A DNA stretch of 64,000 bases from an uncultured Ruminococcus sp. (GTDB taxonomy: Bacteria; Bacillota; Clostridia; Oscillospirales; Acutalibacteraceae). The translations under genes were made by a program, and so were the position numbers. Of this stretch, positions 25,201-33,261 are shown piece after piece. Each line of letters begins with the position of its first letter. Within the stretch, counting starts at the first letter, position 1. Location: positions 76,287 to 140,286 of the forward strand of contig CADBCC010000003.1 in the NCBI GenBank assembly GCA_902793125.1. Direction: 5' to 3'. The notes under the pieces were generated by a model. That model did not search any database and was not told where the DNA came from. It saw only the letters and a program-made list of their open reading frames with translations.

Positions 25201-26562
25201 ATTGTTGGTAATCTGGTCGTAATATGTTCCGCTTGCCATTCGGTTTGCAGTAAGGTTTACGCTTCCCCCGCCGTCGAGTTTTGAAATTACGACGCCTGCG
25301 GTTCCGCGTTCGTTATAAGCTACGTTTGTTCCCGAATATGTAAGATATTCGCTCGTTCCGTCAAAGAAATTTTTAAATTTATTAATCTCTCTTACGGGAA
25401 TACTTCTCCAGGTTGTATCGGAGCCGATGCTTCCCATTGTGCTTGAGGGACGCGCGAAATAAAGCGCGGTCGAATCAGCTCTGGACGCGACAATCGCCCA
25501 CGCTCTCGTCAATACTTCGGAAGAAACATCGGCTGTATTCTTAGTCCACGCCGAACCCGAACTTCCCATATAGGTATCGTGCGACTCTACCCAAAGCACG
25601 CTGTCGGAAGCCGAAGCGCCTTTATGATATGTACTGTCGGCAAGTTCAGGAGCGTATTTCCAATAAGTTTTATCAAGCGCGAGGTCGCCCGTATAGTTAT
25701 CGGTAACCGCCATATACTGAGTATAATTACTTATATCCGTACCCGCTCCGCCTAAAATCTCGCCGTAGAAGAAAATATCATCACGATTATAATTTTCCTC
25801 CGCGTAGTCTTTCACGCCGTTTATAACTATCGGCCAGAAGTTACTTTTGCAGTTTGACGGGTCATTCGGAAGCTCAATATGCTTAGCCGCGTCAAAACGG
25901 AATCCGTCTACGCCTAAGTCAACGCAATCTTCAAGGAAGCTCAGAGTTTTCTGCTGAACATAGCTGTTGGCTGTATTCAAATCTGGCATTCCGAGGTGAT
26001 ACTGCGTCATATTGTAGCGGCTGTTATCGTTAGTACGGGTATTATTTGTATGATAATAATTCGCGTTTTTAAGGTCGCTTTCCACGCCCGAGTTCAGATA
26101 GCTGTACGTACCGCCGTCTGTACCGTTATTAGCGAGGTGGTTAGCTACAACGTCAACAATAACCTTAATACCCTTTTCCTCGGCAGCGTCACACAAAGAT
26201 TTAAGCTGCGCTCTTGTTCCGAGCCAGGTGTTGCCGTTCGCTACACTCAGTCCGAGCGGCTGGTACATTTTCCACCACTGGTTGTCTGTATCCGTCCACG
26301 AGGAATTGTAATCCTTCGGAGCCTGTACAGGCGATGTCTGAACCGCCGTATAGCCCGCGTTTTTTATTTCGTCTAATCTTGACTGAATGTTCTGGTACGA
26401 CCAGTTAAAACAATGAAGCACGGCGCCTCCGCCGATTGTATCCTGGGCGTACTGAGTGTCTGAGTTTCCTGTTGAAGCGGAAGCTGTCGCGACAGAGCCA
26501 ACCGCTAAAGTTGAAAACAACAGACACAAAGCAAGCGTAATACTTAAAACTCTGGTTTTCAT
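22300..26562 (-). CDS. Large secreted alpha-amylase (GH13) with three CBM26-like modules
   Basis: A 1420-residue exported amylase. The order is signal peptide (1-29), GH13 barrel (~40-400) and its C-domain (to ~478). A first beta-sandwich module follows (~484-583; YYLRGSFNNWG), then CBM26-like 1 (635-742), a different beta-sandwich (788-903), CBM26-like 2 (940-1046) and CBM26-like 3 (~1105-1205). Last comes a C-terminal module (1271-1420). Catalytic residues are nucleophile D224 (GFRFDAAKH), acid/base E268 (FFYGEILGG) and D329 (WVESHDTYMG). Modules are joined by long PTEA-repeat linkers. CBM26 binds starch. There is no dockerin, LPxTG or SLH domain. The end module is shared with amylase 2 and the transglutaminase-like protein. 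Confidence 0.95.
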   Translation of the reverse strand: MKTRVLSITLALCLLFSTLAVGSVATASASTGNSDTQYAQDTIGGGAVLHCFNWSYQNIQSRLDEIKNAGYTAVQTSPVQAPKDYNSSWTDTDNQWWKMYQPLGLSVANGNTWLGTRAQLKSLCDAAEEKGIKVIVDVVANHLANNGTDGGTYSYLNSGVESDLKNANYYHTNNTRTNDNSRYNMTQYHLGMPDLNTANSYVQQKTLSFLEDCVDLGVDGFRFDAAKHIELPNDPSNCKSNFWPIVINGVKDYAEENYNRDDIFFYGEILGGAGTDISNYTQYMAVTDNYTGDLALDKTYWKYAPELADSTYHKGASASDSVLWVESHDTYMGSSGSAWTKNTADVSSEVLTRAWAIVASRADSTALYFARPSSTMGSIGSDTTWRSIPVREINKFKNFFDGTSEYLTYSGTNVAYNERGTAGVVISKLDGGGSVNLTANRMASGTYYDQITNNKFTVSDGTISGTVGDTGVAVVYNPEQGLAENTYYLRGSFNNWGEDNIMTGSGNTVTSTIDLTAGTYTFKINNGNTWYGNNSTIEDTTEATSSAGWTMYDDAGDCTLTASGGTYTFSFNKSTKKLIVLHSTTEETTAAPTEAPTEAPTEAPTEEPTEAPTEAPTVAPTTVAPATVAPTTPSVNTVLFSSNKGWNKVNLYAWSSTTGEQNANWPGSSMTKIGTNDYNEDQYRATLDKKYDRIIFNNGNDGDKNQTVNINYDGSVTGYYLTQQVNNDSNAKWEVGSWTDEPATEAPTAEPTEAPTEAPTVAPTTVAPTTAAPTTVAPTTVEPTTLAPENTYTFYFVPSAEHVASGYTFKLNINDEYGTEAENWHPYDMSVTSDKVGGVPVYKATFTARYTKANEVQFQTWDGDSWIGQTEIDNTNLIKLADLDGKIMFTNSSVNDYVVDVETTAAPTEAPTEAPTEAPTEVPTEAPTVAPTTVAPTTPSVNTVVFSNNKGWSKVNLYAWNSTTGEQNANWPGSAMTKIGTNDYNEDQYRATLDKKYDRIIFNNGNDGDKNQTVNINYDGSVTGYYLTQQINNDSNAKWEVGSWTDEPATEAPTAEPTEAPTEAPTEAPTEAPTEAPTEAPTEEPTEAPTEAPTVAPTTVAPTTSLTNTVIFSNNRGWSRVNIYAWNSRTGAANSNWPGREMMRIGTNSYGESQYSATLDKSYDRIIFNNGNDGNDNQTVDINFSGTVTGYYTTQQESSGKWEVGSWTDEPETEKPTEPPTEAPTEAPTEAPTESATQAPINPSEYYTTSDGTPVKITDTFTRASDDTAKFNIKDEFMNLQILGVQKKDSTETHDLRFVSVINNVIAKDAEDYGFIAIGASDMATARSIVESDRFNLDNAPDKNVFSCIGKSNRVSGDYGLSDSDKDYKYVTLAVNNIRDYAVAVRFYVKDKNGNVFYAPYINYAGNSYYSCSVNWAALE
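23425..23745 (-). repeat. CBM26-like module 2 (duplicated DNA)
   Basis: This module-coding segment is nearly identical at protein level, and roughly nine-tenths identical at DNA level by eye, to 24337-24660. That indicates a recent intragenic duplication that included part of the flanking PTEA linker. Confidence 0.8.
24337..24660 (-). repeat. CBM26-like module 1 (duplicated DNA)
   Basis: Partner of the duplication at 23425-23745; the encoded stretch GTNDYNEDQYRATLDKKYDR is identical in both. Module 3 (around residues 1105-1205) is clearly more diverged, so it is an older copy. Confidence 0.8.
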
Positions 26563-26725
26563 AAATTTTCAACTCCTAAAATTTTTATCATATTACTTTT
26601 CCTCAGTAAAGTTATACGTTACTATTGTACAACAAAACTTCAACAAATGCAATTAATATATATAAGTTTTCACATATTCAAGCTTTATAACGTGAGTTTT
26701 TATCAAAAGGATGAATAATTAACAT

Positions 26726-26753
26726 AAGGCGCGGTGAAAAATCACCGCGCCTT
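26726..26753 (-). terminator. Terminator of amylase 2
   Basis: AAGGCGCGGTGA pairs with TCACCGCGCCTT, a perfect 12-bp stem 46 bp after the amylase 2 stop. The remaining bases up to 26563 form the promoter region of amylase 1, and I see no gene in them. Confidence 0.8.
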
Positions 26754-26799
26754 TAAAAGTGTTTTTAAACTTCCGGGTTCATTCCGATCTTTTATTTTA

Positions 26800-29268
26800 T
26801 CAGTTTAACGCCGCCCAGTTCACGGCACAGCTCTTATAGGTAGTTCCTGCGGAATTTGTATAAGGAGCGTAATATACGTTTCCGTTCTTATCCTTTACAT
26901 AGAATACTGCCGCAACTGAGAAATCGGCTATATTATTTACCGCAAATGTTACGTACTTATAAGGTTTATTTGAAGAAGCTTTTCCGTAATCTCCGCTGAT
27001 TCTATTATCTTTTCCCTTACAGCAGAACACATTTCCCGACGGCGCTGTATCAAGCGTATAGCTTTCGGCGAAACTGCGCGCCATAGCTGTATCAATCGCG
27101 CCGACCGCGATATATCCGTAATCCTGAGCGTCCTTTAAGATATTGTTATTAACTACGGTTACAAATCTTACGCTCTTCTTAATGTTATCAATCTTTTTCT
27201 GTACGCCGAGAATCTGCAGATTTTTAAATTCATTCGGAATATTTTGAAGCGTAGTATCGTCTGCCGCTCTCTGAACTGTATCGGTAAGTTTGATAGGATC
27301 TCCGGTTGAAGGTGTGTAATACTCTTCGGGATCAAGAGGAGCCTGGGTTTCGGCTTCGGTTGTAGGAGCTTCTGTGGGTGCTAATGTGGGAGCTTCGGTC
27401 GGGGCTTCTGTGGGAGCTACTGTGGGCGCCTCTGTCGGAGCCTCTGTGGGTTCTTCTGTCGGAGCCTCCGTAGGTTCGATTGTCGGTGCTTCGGTGGGAG
27501 CTTCGGTCGTAGGCGCTGCTGTAGGAGCGGCGGTTGACGGAGTTGTGGGACCCTGTACCTGCCATGTGCCGACTGTCCACTTTCCGTTTGTCTGATCTTT
27601 CGGATAATAACCTGTTATTGAACCGTCTCTTGTTGTATTGCTTATATCAACAGTCTGCGTTCCGCTTCCGTTGCTGAATATAATATTTGTATATTTGTTA
27701 TCTATATTAGCTATATATTGTTCCTCGCCGTAGTCGTTGGTTGACTTATCGGTAAGCTTAACTCCGGGCCAGGCCGCGTTAGTGTTTCCGCTTCCGTCCC
27801 AGGCATAAAGGTAAACATTGCTCCAGCCCTTATTGTTTGTAAATTTAACCGTGTATTTTCCGTCGGGGGTTACCGAGGAGCTTGAGGATGTGGGAGAAGA
27901 TGAGCCCTCTTTAAAGACTGCCGCAACATTTCCCGCGCCTACCGTACCTGTGAGGGTACCGTTGCTTACGTAGAAAGTTCCGCCGTTAGCGGCGTCTGTG
28001 TAAGTACCATTCGGCATACTTGTTCCGACGCTTATGCTCTTGCTGCTTGAAGAAGAGTTGATAATACATACTCCAACGTTATCACGTTTAACTGCGAGAA
28101 CCTGGGAATTACCGCCTACGTTCTCAAGGCTAACGCTCTTGCCTTTCGCGGCGTTGTGGAATTTATTTACAGCTACAACTTCCTTATCAAAATAGAAGCC
28201 GTCGCCGCCGTCTGTAGTTTTGTTAGTGCCCTGCCAGTTGGAGGTTGTGCTTCCGTACGGACGAGCTAAATATGCTGTGCTGAGATTCTGAGCCGTAACC
28301 GCCGCCCACGCTAATTTAATCTGGGAGTTGGGCATACCGTAGTTGCCGCCCTTATAGTTATCGTGAGATTCCGCCCAGCATACAAGGTTATTTCCGCCGA
28401 GACCCAAATTATAGTCGGTAAGGTCGCCTGCAGGGAAATTCTTGTTACGCGCGCAGTTTTGTACTGTGGAACTGTAGGACTCGCCTGTAATATTCATATA
28501 TTTAGCGTAGCCTGTAAACGGACAGTTCTGACCGCCTAAAACTTCGCCGTAGGAGAACTTATCATTGAGCCCGTTAAGTACTGTCGGCCAGTAGTTTGAG
28601 GTCGGGCAGCCCGAAATTTCATCGCCCGAGGGAAGCTCAATATGTTTAGCCGCGTCGAAACGGAAACCGTCGGCTCCCGCGGCAATAATACTCCTGAGGA
28701 GCGCTTTTGCCTGCGACTGAAGTGTTGCATTGTTTGTATTGAGGTCGGGCATTCCGGTAATATTTTTCTGAGTCTGCTGCCAGCGGTCATCCCAGTTTGA
28801 AATATCTCCGTTTCCGTGGTAATCCTTTTCGATTCCGGAAACCTGGGATGTCTGGTCGGTTGTATGGTTAAGAACAACGTCTACGATAACTTTAAGTCCG
28901 AGATCGTGCGCTTCGGAACAGAAAGTTTCAAACTCGTCTTCCGTACAGATTTTATTTCCGATTGTATAATTTTTCGGCTGATAGAACTGATACCAGTTGC
29001 TTACGGTATTATCCGCCGAACTGCTTCCGCTTCCGACTATTCCGTTAATCGGCGAAGTCTGGATAGCGGTGTAGCCCGCTTCTTTAATATCATTAAGTTT
29101 CGCTTTAATTGTACTGATAGGCCAGTTCCAGCAATGGAGAATAACTTCCTCCGTGCTGTACTTAGAGTTTCCTGCCGCGTTGGCAGTGCTTACGGACATA
29201 CCCGCGAAGCAGCTGACAATCAGCATAATACTGAGTATTATCGCTACCAGTTGTTTTGTTTTTTTCAT
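26800..29268 (-). CDS. Secreted alpha-amylase (GH13) with one CBM26-like module
   Basis: An 822-residue exported amylase. ATG 29268 follows AGGAGG and gives a signal peptide (MKKTKQLVAIILSIMLIVSC...ANA). The GH13 barrel has nucleophile D205 (GFRFDAAKH), acid/base E242 (FSYGEVLGG) and D303 (WAESHDNYKGG). A C-domain (~375-455), one CBM26-like module (KYTVKFTNNKGWSNVYLYAW, ~475-580) and a PTEA linker follow. The C-terminal ~145-residue module (NLQILGVQKK onward) is clearly homologous to that of amylase 1. It lies directly upstream of amylase 1 but with its own terminator, so the genes are probably separate transcripts under similar control. Confidence 0.95.
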   Translation of the reverse strand: MKKTKQLVAIILSIMLIVSCFAGMSVSTANAAGNSKYSTEEVILHCWNWPISTIKAKLNDIKEAGYTAIQTSPINGIVGSGSSSADNTVSNWYQFYQPKNYTIGNKICTEDEFETFCSEAHDLGLKVIVDVVLNHTTDQTSQVSGIEKDYHGNGDISNWDDRWQQTQKNITGMPDLNTNNATLQSQAKALLRSIIAAGADGFRFDAAKHIELPSGDEISGCPTSNYWPTVLNGLNDKFSYGEVLGGQNCPFTGYAKYMNITGESYSSTVQNCARNKNFPAGDLTDYNLGLGGNNLVCWAESHDNYKGGNYGMPNSQIKLAWAAVTAQNLSTAYLARPYGSTTSNWQGTNKTTDGGDGFYFDKEVVAVNKFHNAAKGKSVSLENVGGNSQVLAVKRDNVGVCIINSSSSSKSISVGTSMPNGTYTDAANGGTFYVSNGTLTGTVGAGNVAAVFKEGSSSPTSSSSSVTPDGKYTVKFTNNKGWSNVYLYAWDGSGNTNAAWPGVKLTDKSTNDYGEEQYIANIDNKYTNIIFSNGSGTQTVDISNTTRDGSITGYYPKDQTNGKWTVGTWQVQGPTTPSTAAPTAAPTTEAPTEAPTIEPTEAPTEEPTEAPTEAPTVAPTEAPTEAPTLAPTEAPTTEAETQAPLDPEEYYTPSTGDPIKLTDTVQRAADDTTLQNIPNEFKNLQILGVQKKIDNIKKSVRFVTVVNNNILKDAQDYGYIAVGAIDTAMARSFAESYTLDTAPSGNVFCCKGKDNRISGDYGKASSNKPYKYVTFAVNNIADFSVAAVFYVKDKNGNVYYAPYTNSAGTTYKSCAVNWAALN

Positions 29269-29481
29269 TTTTACTCCTCCTAAATCAAAATGTGTGTTTA
29301 TGTACACCAATATATATTAATTATACAACAGTTTTCCGTAATTTGCAATAAAAATGTAACACTTTCACTAATGAATTTTTATGAGTAAAGATGAATATTT
29401 ATACTCAAGGCATATTTCCGTCTTAACCGCAAATTTTGTGCAGTATTATAATAATTATAATAATAAATATAATTAATGCAA

Positions 29482-29518
29482 ACACAAAAATCAGCCGTCC
29501 TCGTTTTGAGAACGGCTG
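29482..29518 (-). terminator. Terminator of the flavodiiron gene
   Basis: CAGCCGTTCTC-AAAAC-GAGGACGGCTG on the minus strand, followed by ATTTTTGTGTTT. Confidence 0.8.
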
Positions 29519-29543
29519 TAAAAAATTACATATATTTTTAATA

Positions 29544-31334
29544 TTATTCAATCGGCTCAAAATCGGCAACGCCGTGTTTGCAAAGCGGACAGATAAAGTC
29601 GTCGGGAAGCTCGTCGCCCTCGTAAACATATCCGCAAACTTTACATACCCAGCCTTTTTTACCGTCTGTTTCCGGTTTCGGCTTAACGTTGTTCTGGTAG
29701 TAGGTATAAGTCATTGTTTCCTTATCGGAAGTTACGCGCGCTTCGGTAACGCTGCAGATAAACATTCCGTGGGTATCAAGGTCGATATAATCCTCAACCT
29801 TTAAGGACATAAAGGAGTTGATATATTTCGGCAGGAACACGAGTCCGTTATCGGATTTTAATGTATCGAAGCCTTCAAATTTATCGGTATTTCTACCGCT
29901 CTGGAATCCGAATCTCTCGAACACGCTGAACGGAGCGTCAACCGAAAGACAGTTAACGTTCATCTTTCCTGTTTCCTTGATTACGTGGTGGGAATAGTTC
30001 TGCTTATTAATGCAGACAGCTATGCGGTTCGGCGAGTTCGTAACCTGGGTTACGGTATTTACGATAAGTCCGTTATCCTTTTTACCGTCGTTGGAGGTAA
30101 CGACATAAAGTCCGTAGCCGATATTAAACAGCGCGGTCATGTCGTTCTTGTCGGCTGTTTCATCGTGCTGGGCAAGATAATCTTTACAAAGCTCGTCGGC
30201 AAGTTTTTCTAACTGCTCGCTGCTCTCGTCGTTCAGCGCGGACATAATCTTTACTGTTGTATCCGTATACTCGATATTCTTGCAGCCTTCGAGCATTTTC
30301 TTCATTGTTTTAGCCGCTAAAGGAGCCCATGAACCGTTTTCGATAAGACCGATTGTCTTGTTCTGGAAATTACGCTCGGTAAGGTGGTTTATAAACTCAC
30401 GCATAAACGGGAAGATTTCCGCGTTGTATGTAGTTGTAGCGAGAACGATTCTTCCGTAACGGAAAGCGTCTTCAACACACTCCGCCATATCTTCGCGGGC
30501 GAGGTCGTTTACAACAACCTTGGGACATCCTTTTATTCTTAATTTTTCGGCAAGCTGTTCAACCGCTTTTTTGGTGTTGCCGTAAACGGAAGTATAAGCA
30601 ATCATAATTCCGTCAGTCTCAACGCCGTAGCTCGACCAAGTATTGTAAAGGTCAAGGTAATAGCCGAGGTTTTCGCTGAGAATCGGTCCGTGAAGCGGAC
30701 AAATTGTCTGAATATCGAGAGTTGCCGCTTTTTTCAGGAGCGCCTGAACCTGGGCGCCGTACTTTCCAACTATACCTATATAATAACGTCTTGCCTCGCA
30801 TGCCCAGTCTTCGTCAACGTCGAGCGCGCCGAACTTTCCGAATCCGTCGGCGGAGAAAAGAACCTTATCTTTGCTGTCATAGGTAACAATAACCTCGGGC
30901 CAGTGCACCATTGGAGCAGCTACAAAATTTAAAACATGTTCGCCGAGCTCAAGGGTATCTCCCTCTTTTACAACAACTCGTCTTTCCTCGAACTGTGTTC
31001 CGAAGAAATTCTGCATCATATTAAACGCCTTCTGGCTCGAAACAATTACCGCGTCGGGATAATTGTTCATAAAGTTCATAATATTGGCGCTGTGGTCAGG
31101 TTCCATATGCTGAACCACAAGGTAATCGGGCTTTTTGCCGTCGAGCGCGTCCTCAAGATTGTCAAGCCATTCGTTTTTAAAATTACGGTCTACGGTATCC
31201 ATAACCGCGATTTTCTTATCCATAATCACATAGGAATTATAAGCCATTCCGTTCGGAACAATATACTGTCCCTCGAACAAATCAATTTTGTGGTCGTTAA
31301 CTCCTACATATTTTATATCTTTTGTAATAACCAT
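29544..31334 (-). CDS. Flavodiiron protein fused to flavin reductase-like and rubredoxin domains
   Basis: A 596-residue cytosolic protein reducing O2 to water (or NO to N2O). The diiron beta-lactamase-like domain (~1-250) has the ligand motif HMEPDHS and later HWPEV and HGP. A flavodoxin domain (~255-395; YTSVYGNTKKAVEQL) binds FMN. A flavin-reductase-like domain (~400-545; ALFNIGYGLYVVTSNDG) and a C-terminal rubredoxin with two CxxC pairs (CKVCGY, CPLC) complete the chain. The extra modules should let one polypeptide pass electrons from NAD(P)H or a partner to the diiron site. AGGAGG precedes the ATG. It suits an anaerobe needing oxygen defence. Confidence 0.93.
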   Translation of the reverse strand: MVITKDIKYVGVNDHKIDLFEGQYIVPNGMAYNSYVIMDKKIAVMDTVDRNFKNEWLDNLEDALDGKKPDYLVVQHMEPDHSANIMNFMNNYPDAVIVSSQKAFNMMQNFFGTQFEERRVVVKEGDTLELGEHVLNFVAAPMVHWPEVIVTYDSKDKVLFSADGFGKFGALDVDEDWACEARRYYIGIVGKYGAQVQALLKKAATLDIQTICPLHGPILSENLGYYLDLYNTWSSYGVETDGIMIAYTSVYGNTKKAVEQLAEKLRIKGCPKVVVNDLAREDMAECVEDAFRYGRIVLATTTYNAEIFPFMREFINHLTERNFQNKTIGLIENGSWAPLAAKTMKKMLEGCKNIEYTDTTVKIMSALNDESSEQLEKLADELCKDYLAQHDETADKNDMTALFNIGYGLYVVTSNDGKKDNGLIVNTVTQVTNSPNRIAVCINKQNYSHHVIKETGKMNVNCLSVDAPFSVFERFGFQSGRNTDKFEGFDTLKSDNGLVFLPKYINSFMSLKVEDYIDLDTHGMFICSVTEARVTSDKETMTYTYYQNNVKPKPETDGKKGWVCKVCGYVYEGDELPDDFICPLCKHGVADFEPIE

Positions 31335-31548
31335 ACTACAGCCTCCTTGTGGTTAATTAATTATAGTATAGCACAACAGGATACAAATTTACAACAGTAT
31401 TTTGGTAGTATTTCATAAATTCTTTACAAATCATCCTTAAAACGCTATGATTTGACGGCTTTTGAGCAAATTTAATCATCATTTTAAATCCAATAAGCTT
31501 TTTTGCCAAAGTTTTTTAAATATTATGCGTATTTTTGACTAATTTATA

Positions 31549-31576
31549 TTGACTTTGTGATTAAATGTGGTATAAT
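31549..31576 (+). promoter_or_regulatory. Sigma-70 type promoter of the fructose operon
   Basis: TTGACT, a 16-bp spacer and TATAAT end 21 bp before the regulator start codon. Confidence 0.7.
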
Positions 31577-31597
31577 ATGCTCAAGAGGTGACTGAAA

Positions 31598-32341
31598 ATG
31601 CTCAATCAAGAAAGATATGAACTGATTCTTGATTTAATAAACGAAAGAAATACCGTAACAGTAGCAGAGCTTTCAAAGGAACTCGACACTTCGGAATCGA
31701 CAATCAGACGTGATCTCACCGCTTTGGATCGTTTAGGAAAAATACGAAAGTTTTTCGGCGGAGCAACTAAACTCAACGAGGGTTTTTCGGAGGACAAATT
31801 CACCGTAAAAGAATCTCAGATGCACGAAGAAAAAACCGAAATCGCTAAATACGCCGCAACGCTTATAAACGACAACGATTTTGTGTATATTGACGCGGGA
31901 ACAACGACTTCGCGCTTAGTGGATTTTATCACAAACAAAACCGCGACTTATGTAACAAACGGTATAACTCACGGACGCAAATTAATCCACCGTGGCCTTA
32001 ACGCTTATATAATCGGCGGAAGAATCAAGCCGACCACCGAGGCGATAATAGGCGCCGAGGGTATAGCGAACTTAAAAAACTTAAATTTCTCCAAGGCTTT
32101 TATCGGCGCTAACGGAATTGATTTACAGGCGGGGTTCAGCACTCCCGATATTGAGGAAGCGCTAATTAAGCAAACCGCTATCGAAAAAAGCTACACATCA
32201 TTTGTGTTAGCGGATAATTCAAAATTCAGGAGAGTTTTCCCCGTAACATTTTCAAATCTTGTAAAATGCTGCATTATTACGGATTCTCTTCCCGATAAAA
32301 AATTTAATAAAGAAACCATTGTAAAGGAGGTATCTATATGA
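31598..32341 (+). CDS. fruR: DeoR-family transcriptional regulator of fructose use
   Basis: A 247-residue protein. The N-terminal DeoR winged helix (MLNQERYELILDLINERNTVTVAELSKEL, then SESTIRRDLTALDRLGKIRKFFGGA) is followed by a sugar-phosphate sensor domain (DAGTTTSRLV, GGRIKPTTEAIIG, ADNSKFRRV). Family members repress sugar operons and are relieved by a phosphosugar. In Firmicutes fruR-fruK-fruA operons the effector is fructose 1-phosphate. The gene overlaps fruK by four bases and is the first gene of the operon, so it is probably autoregulated. Confidence 0.92.
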   Translation: MLNQERYELILDLINERNTVTVAELSKELDTSESTIRRDLTALDRLGKIRKFFGGATKLNEGFSEDKFTVKESQMHEEKTEIAKYAATLINDNDFVYIDAGTTTSRLVDFITNKTATYVTNGITHGRKLIHRGLNAYIIGGRIKPTTEAIIGAEGIANLKNLNFSKAFIGANGIDLQAGFSTPDIEEALIKQTAIEKSYTSFVLADNSKFRRVFPVTFSNLVKCCIITDSLPDKKFNKETIVKEVSI

Positions 32342-33240
32342 TATACACCGTAACTTTAAATCCATCTATTGATTACGTTGTACGCTTAAAAGGACTTACA
32401 GCCGGAATCACAAACCGTACCGAAAGTGAAGAATACTACTTCGGCGGAAAGGGAATTAATGTATCGTGTGTACTGGCTGAATTAGACATAGACAGTACGG
32501 CTTTAGGTTTTACCGCGGGATTCACCGGCGACGCTATAGAAAACGGCATCCGCAACTACAGAATTACTACCGATTTCATAAAACTCAAAAAAGGAATTTC
32601 GAGGATAAACATAAAAATTAAAGCCGATGAGGAAACCGAAATCAACGGCCAGGGGCCTCACATCAGCGACGAGGAACTGAACAGTCTTTTCGAGAAGTTA
32701 GATCATATCCAGAAAGGCGACACTCTTATCCTTGCGGGAAGCGTTCCGAACACTCTCCCCGACGATGTGTACGAGAGAATGCTCGAGAGAATAAAGGACA
32801 AGGATATACGAATTGTTGTTGACGCAACTAAAAAGCTGTTAGTCAATTCGCTTAAATACAAGCCGTTCCTCATTAAACCGAACCGCCAGGAAATCTCCGA
32901 GATTTTCGACGTTGAGGTTAAAACCGAGGAAGATACCGAAAAATACGCCAAAAAGCTTATGGAGATGGGCGCGCAAAATGTTCTTATTTCTTTAGGAGGC
33001 GACGGCGCTATGCTCATAGACGAGTTCGGAAACAAGCATAAAATGGGCGTAGTTAAGGAAAAGGTTATAAATACAGTAGGCTCAGGCGATTCTATGGTAG
33101 CGGGATTTGTCGCGGGCTACGAAAAAGAAAAAAGCTACCCTTACGCTCTGAAACTGGGCAGCGCCTGCGGTAACGCGACAGCGTTCTTACCGGGGCTTGC
33201 CACGAAAGAAAAGATAAATGATATCTTAAACAAACTTTAA
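32338..33240 (+). CDS. fruK: 1-phosphofructokinase
   Basis: A 300-residue PfkB/ribokinase-family kinase converting fructose 1-phosphate to fructose 1,6-bisphosphate with ATP. The family start (IYTVTLNPSIDYVVRL), the substrate loop YYFGGKGINVSCVLAELD and the C-terminal anion hole and catalytic Asp (NTVGSGDSMVAGFVAGY) are all present. It is coupled to fruR by an ATGA overlap and is 21 bp upstream of the fructose PTS gene. Confidence 0.95.
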   Translation: MIYTVTLNPSIDYVVRLKGLTAGITNRTESEEYYFGGKGINVSCVLAELDIDSTALGFTAGFTGDAIENGIRNYRITTDFIKLKKGISRINIKIKADEETEINGQGPHISDEELNSLFEKLDHIQKGDTLILAGSVPNTLPDDVYERMLERIKDKDIRIVVDATKKLLVNSLKYKPFLIKPNRQEISEIFDVEVKTEEDTEKYAKKLMEMGAQNVLISLGGDGAMLIDEFGNKHKMGVVKEKVINTVGSGDSMVAGFVAGYEKEKSYPYALKLGSACGNATAFLPGLATKEKINDILNKL

Positions 33241-33261
33241 GATCTAAAAAAGGAGGATTTT

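Noticed and set aside
22300..29268. Dockerin, LPxTG or SLH anchors on the amylases
   Set aside because: Both proteins end with the shared module (…NWAALE and …NWAALN); no duplicated calcium loops, sortase motif or SLH repeat was seen.
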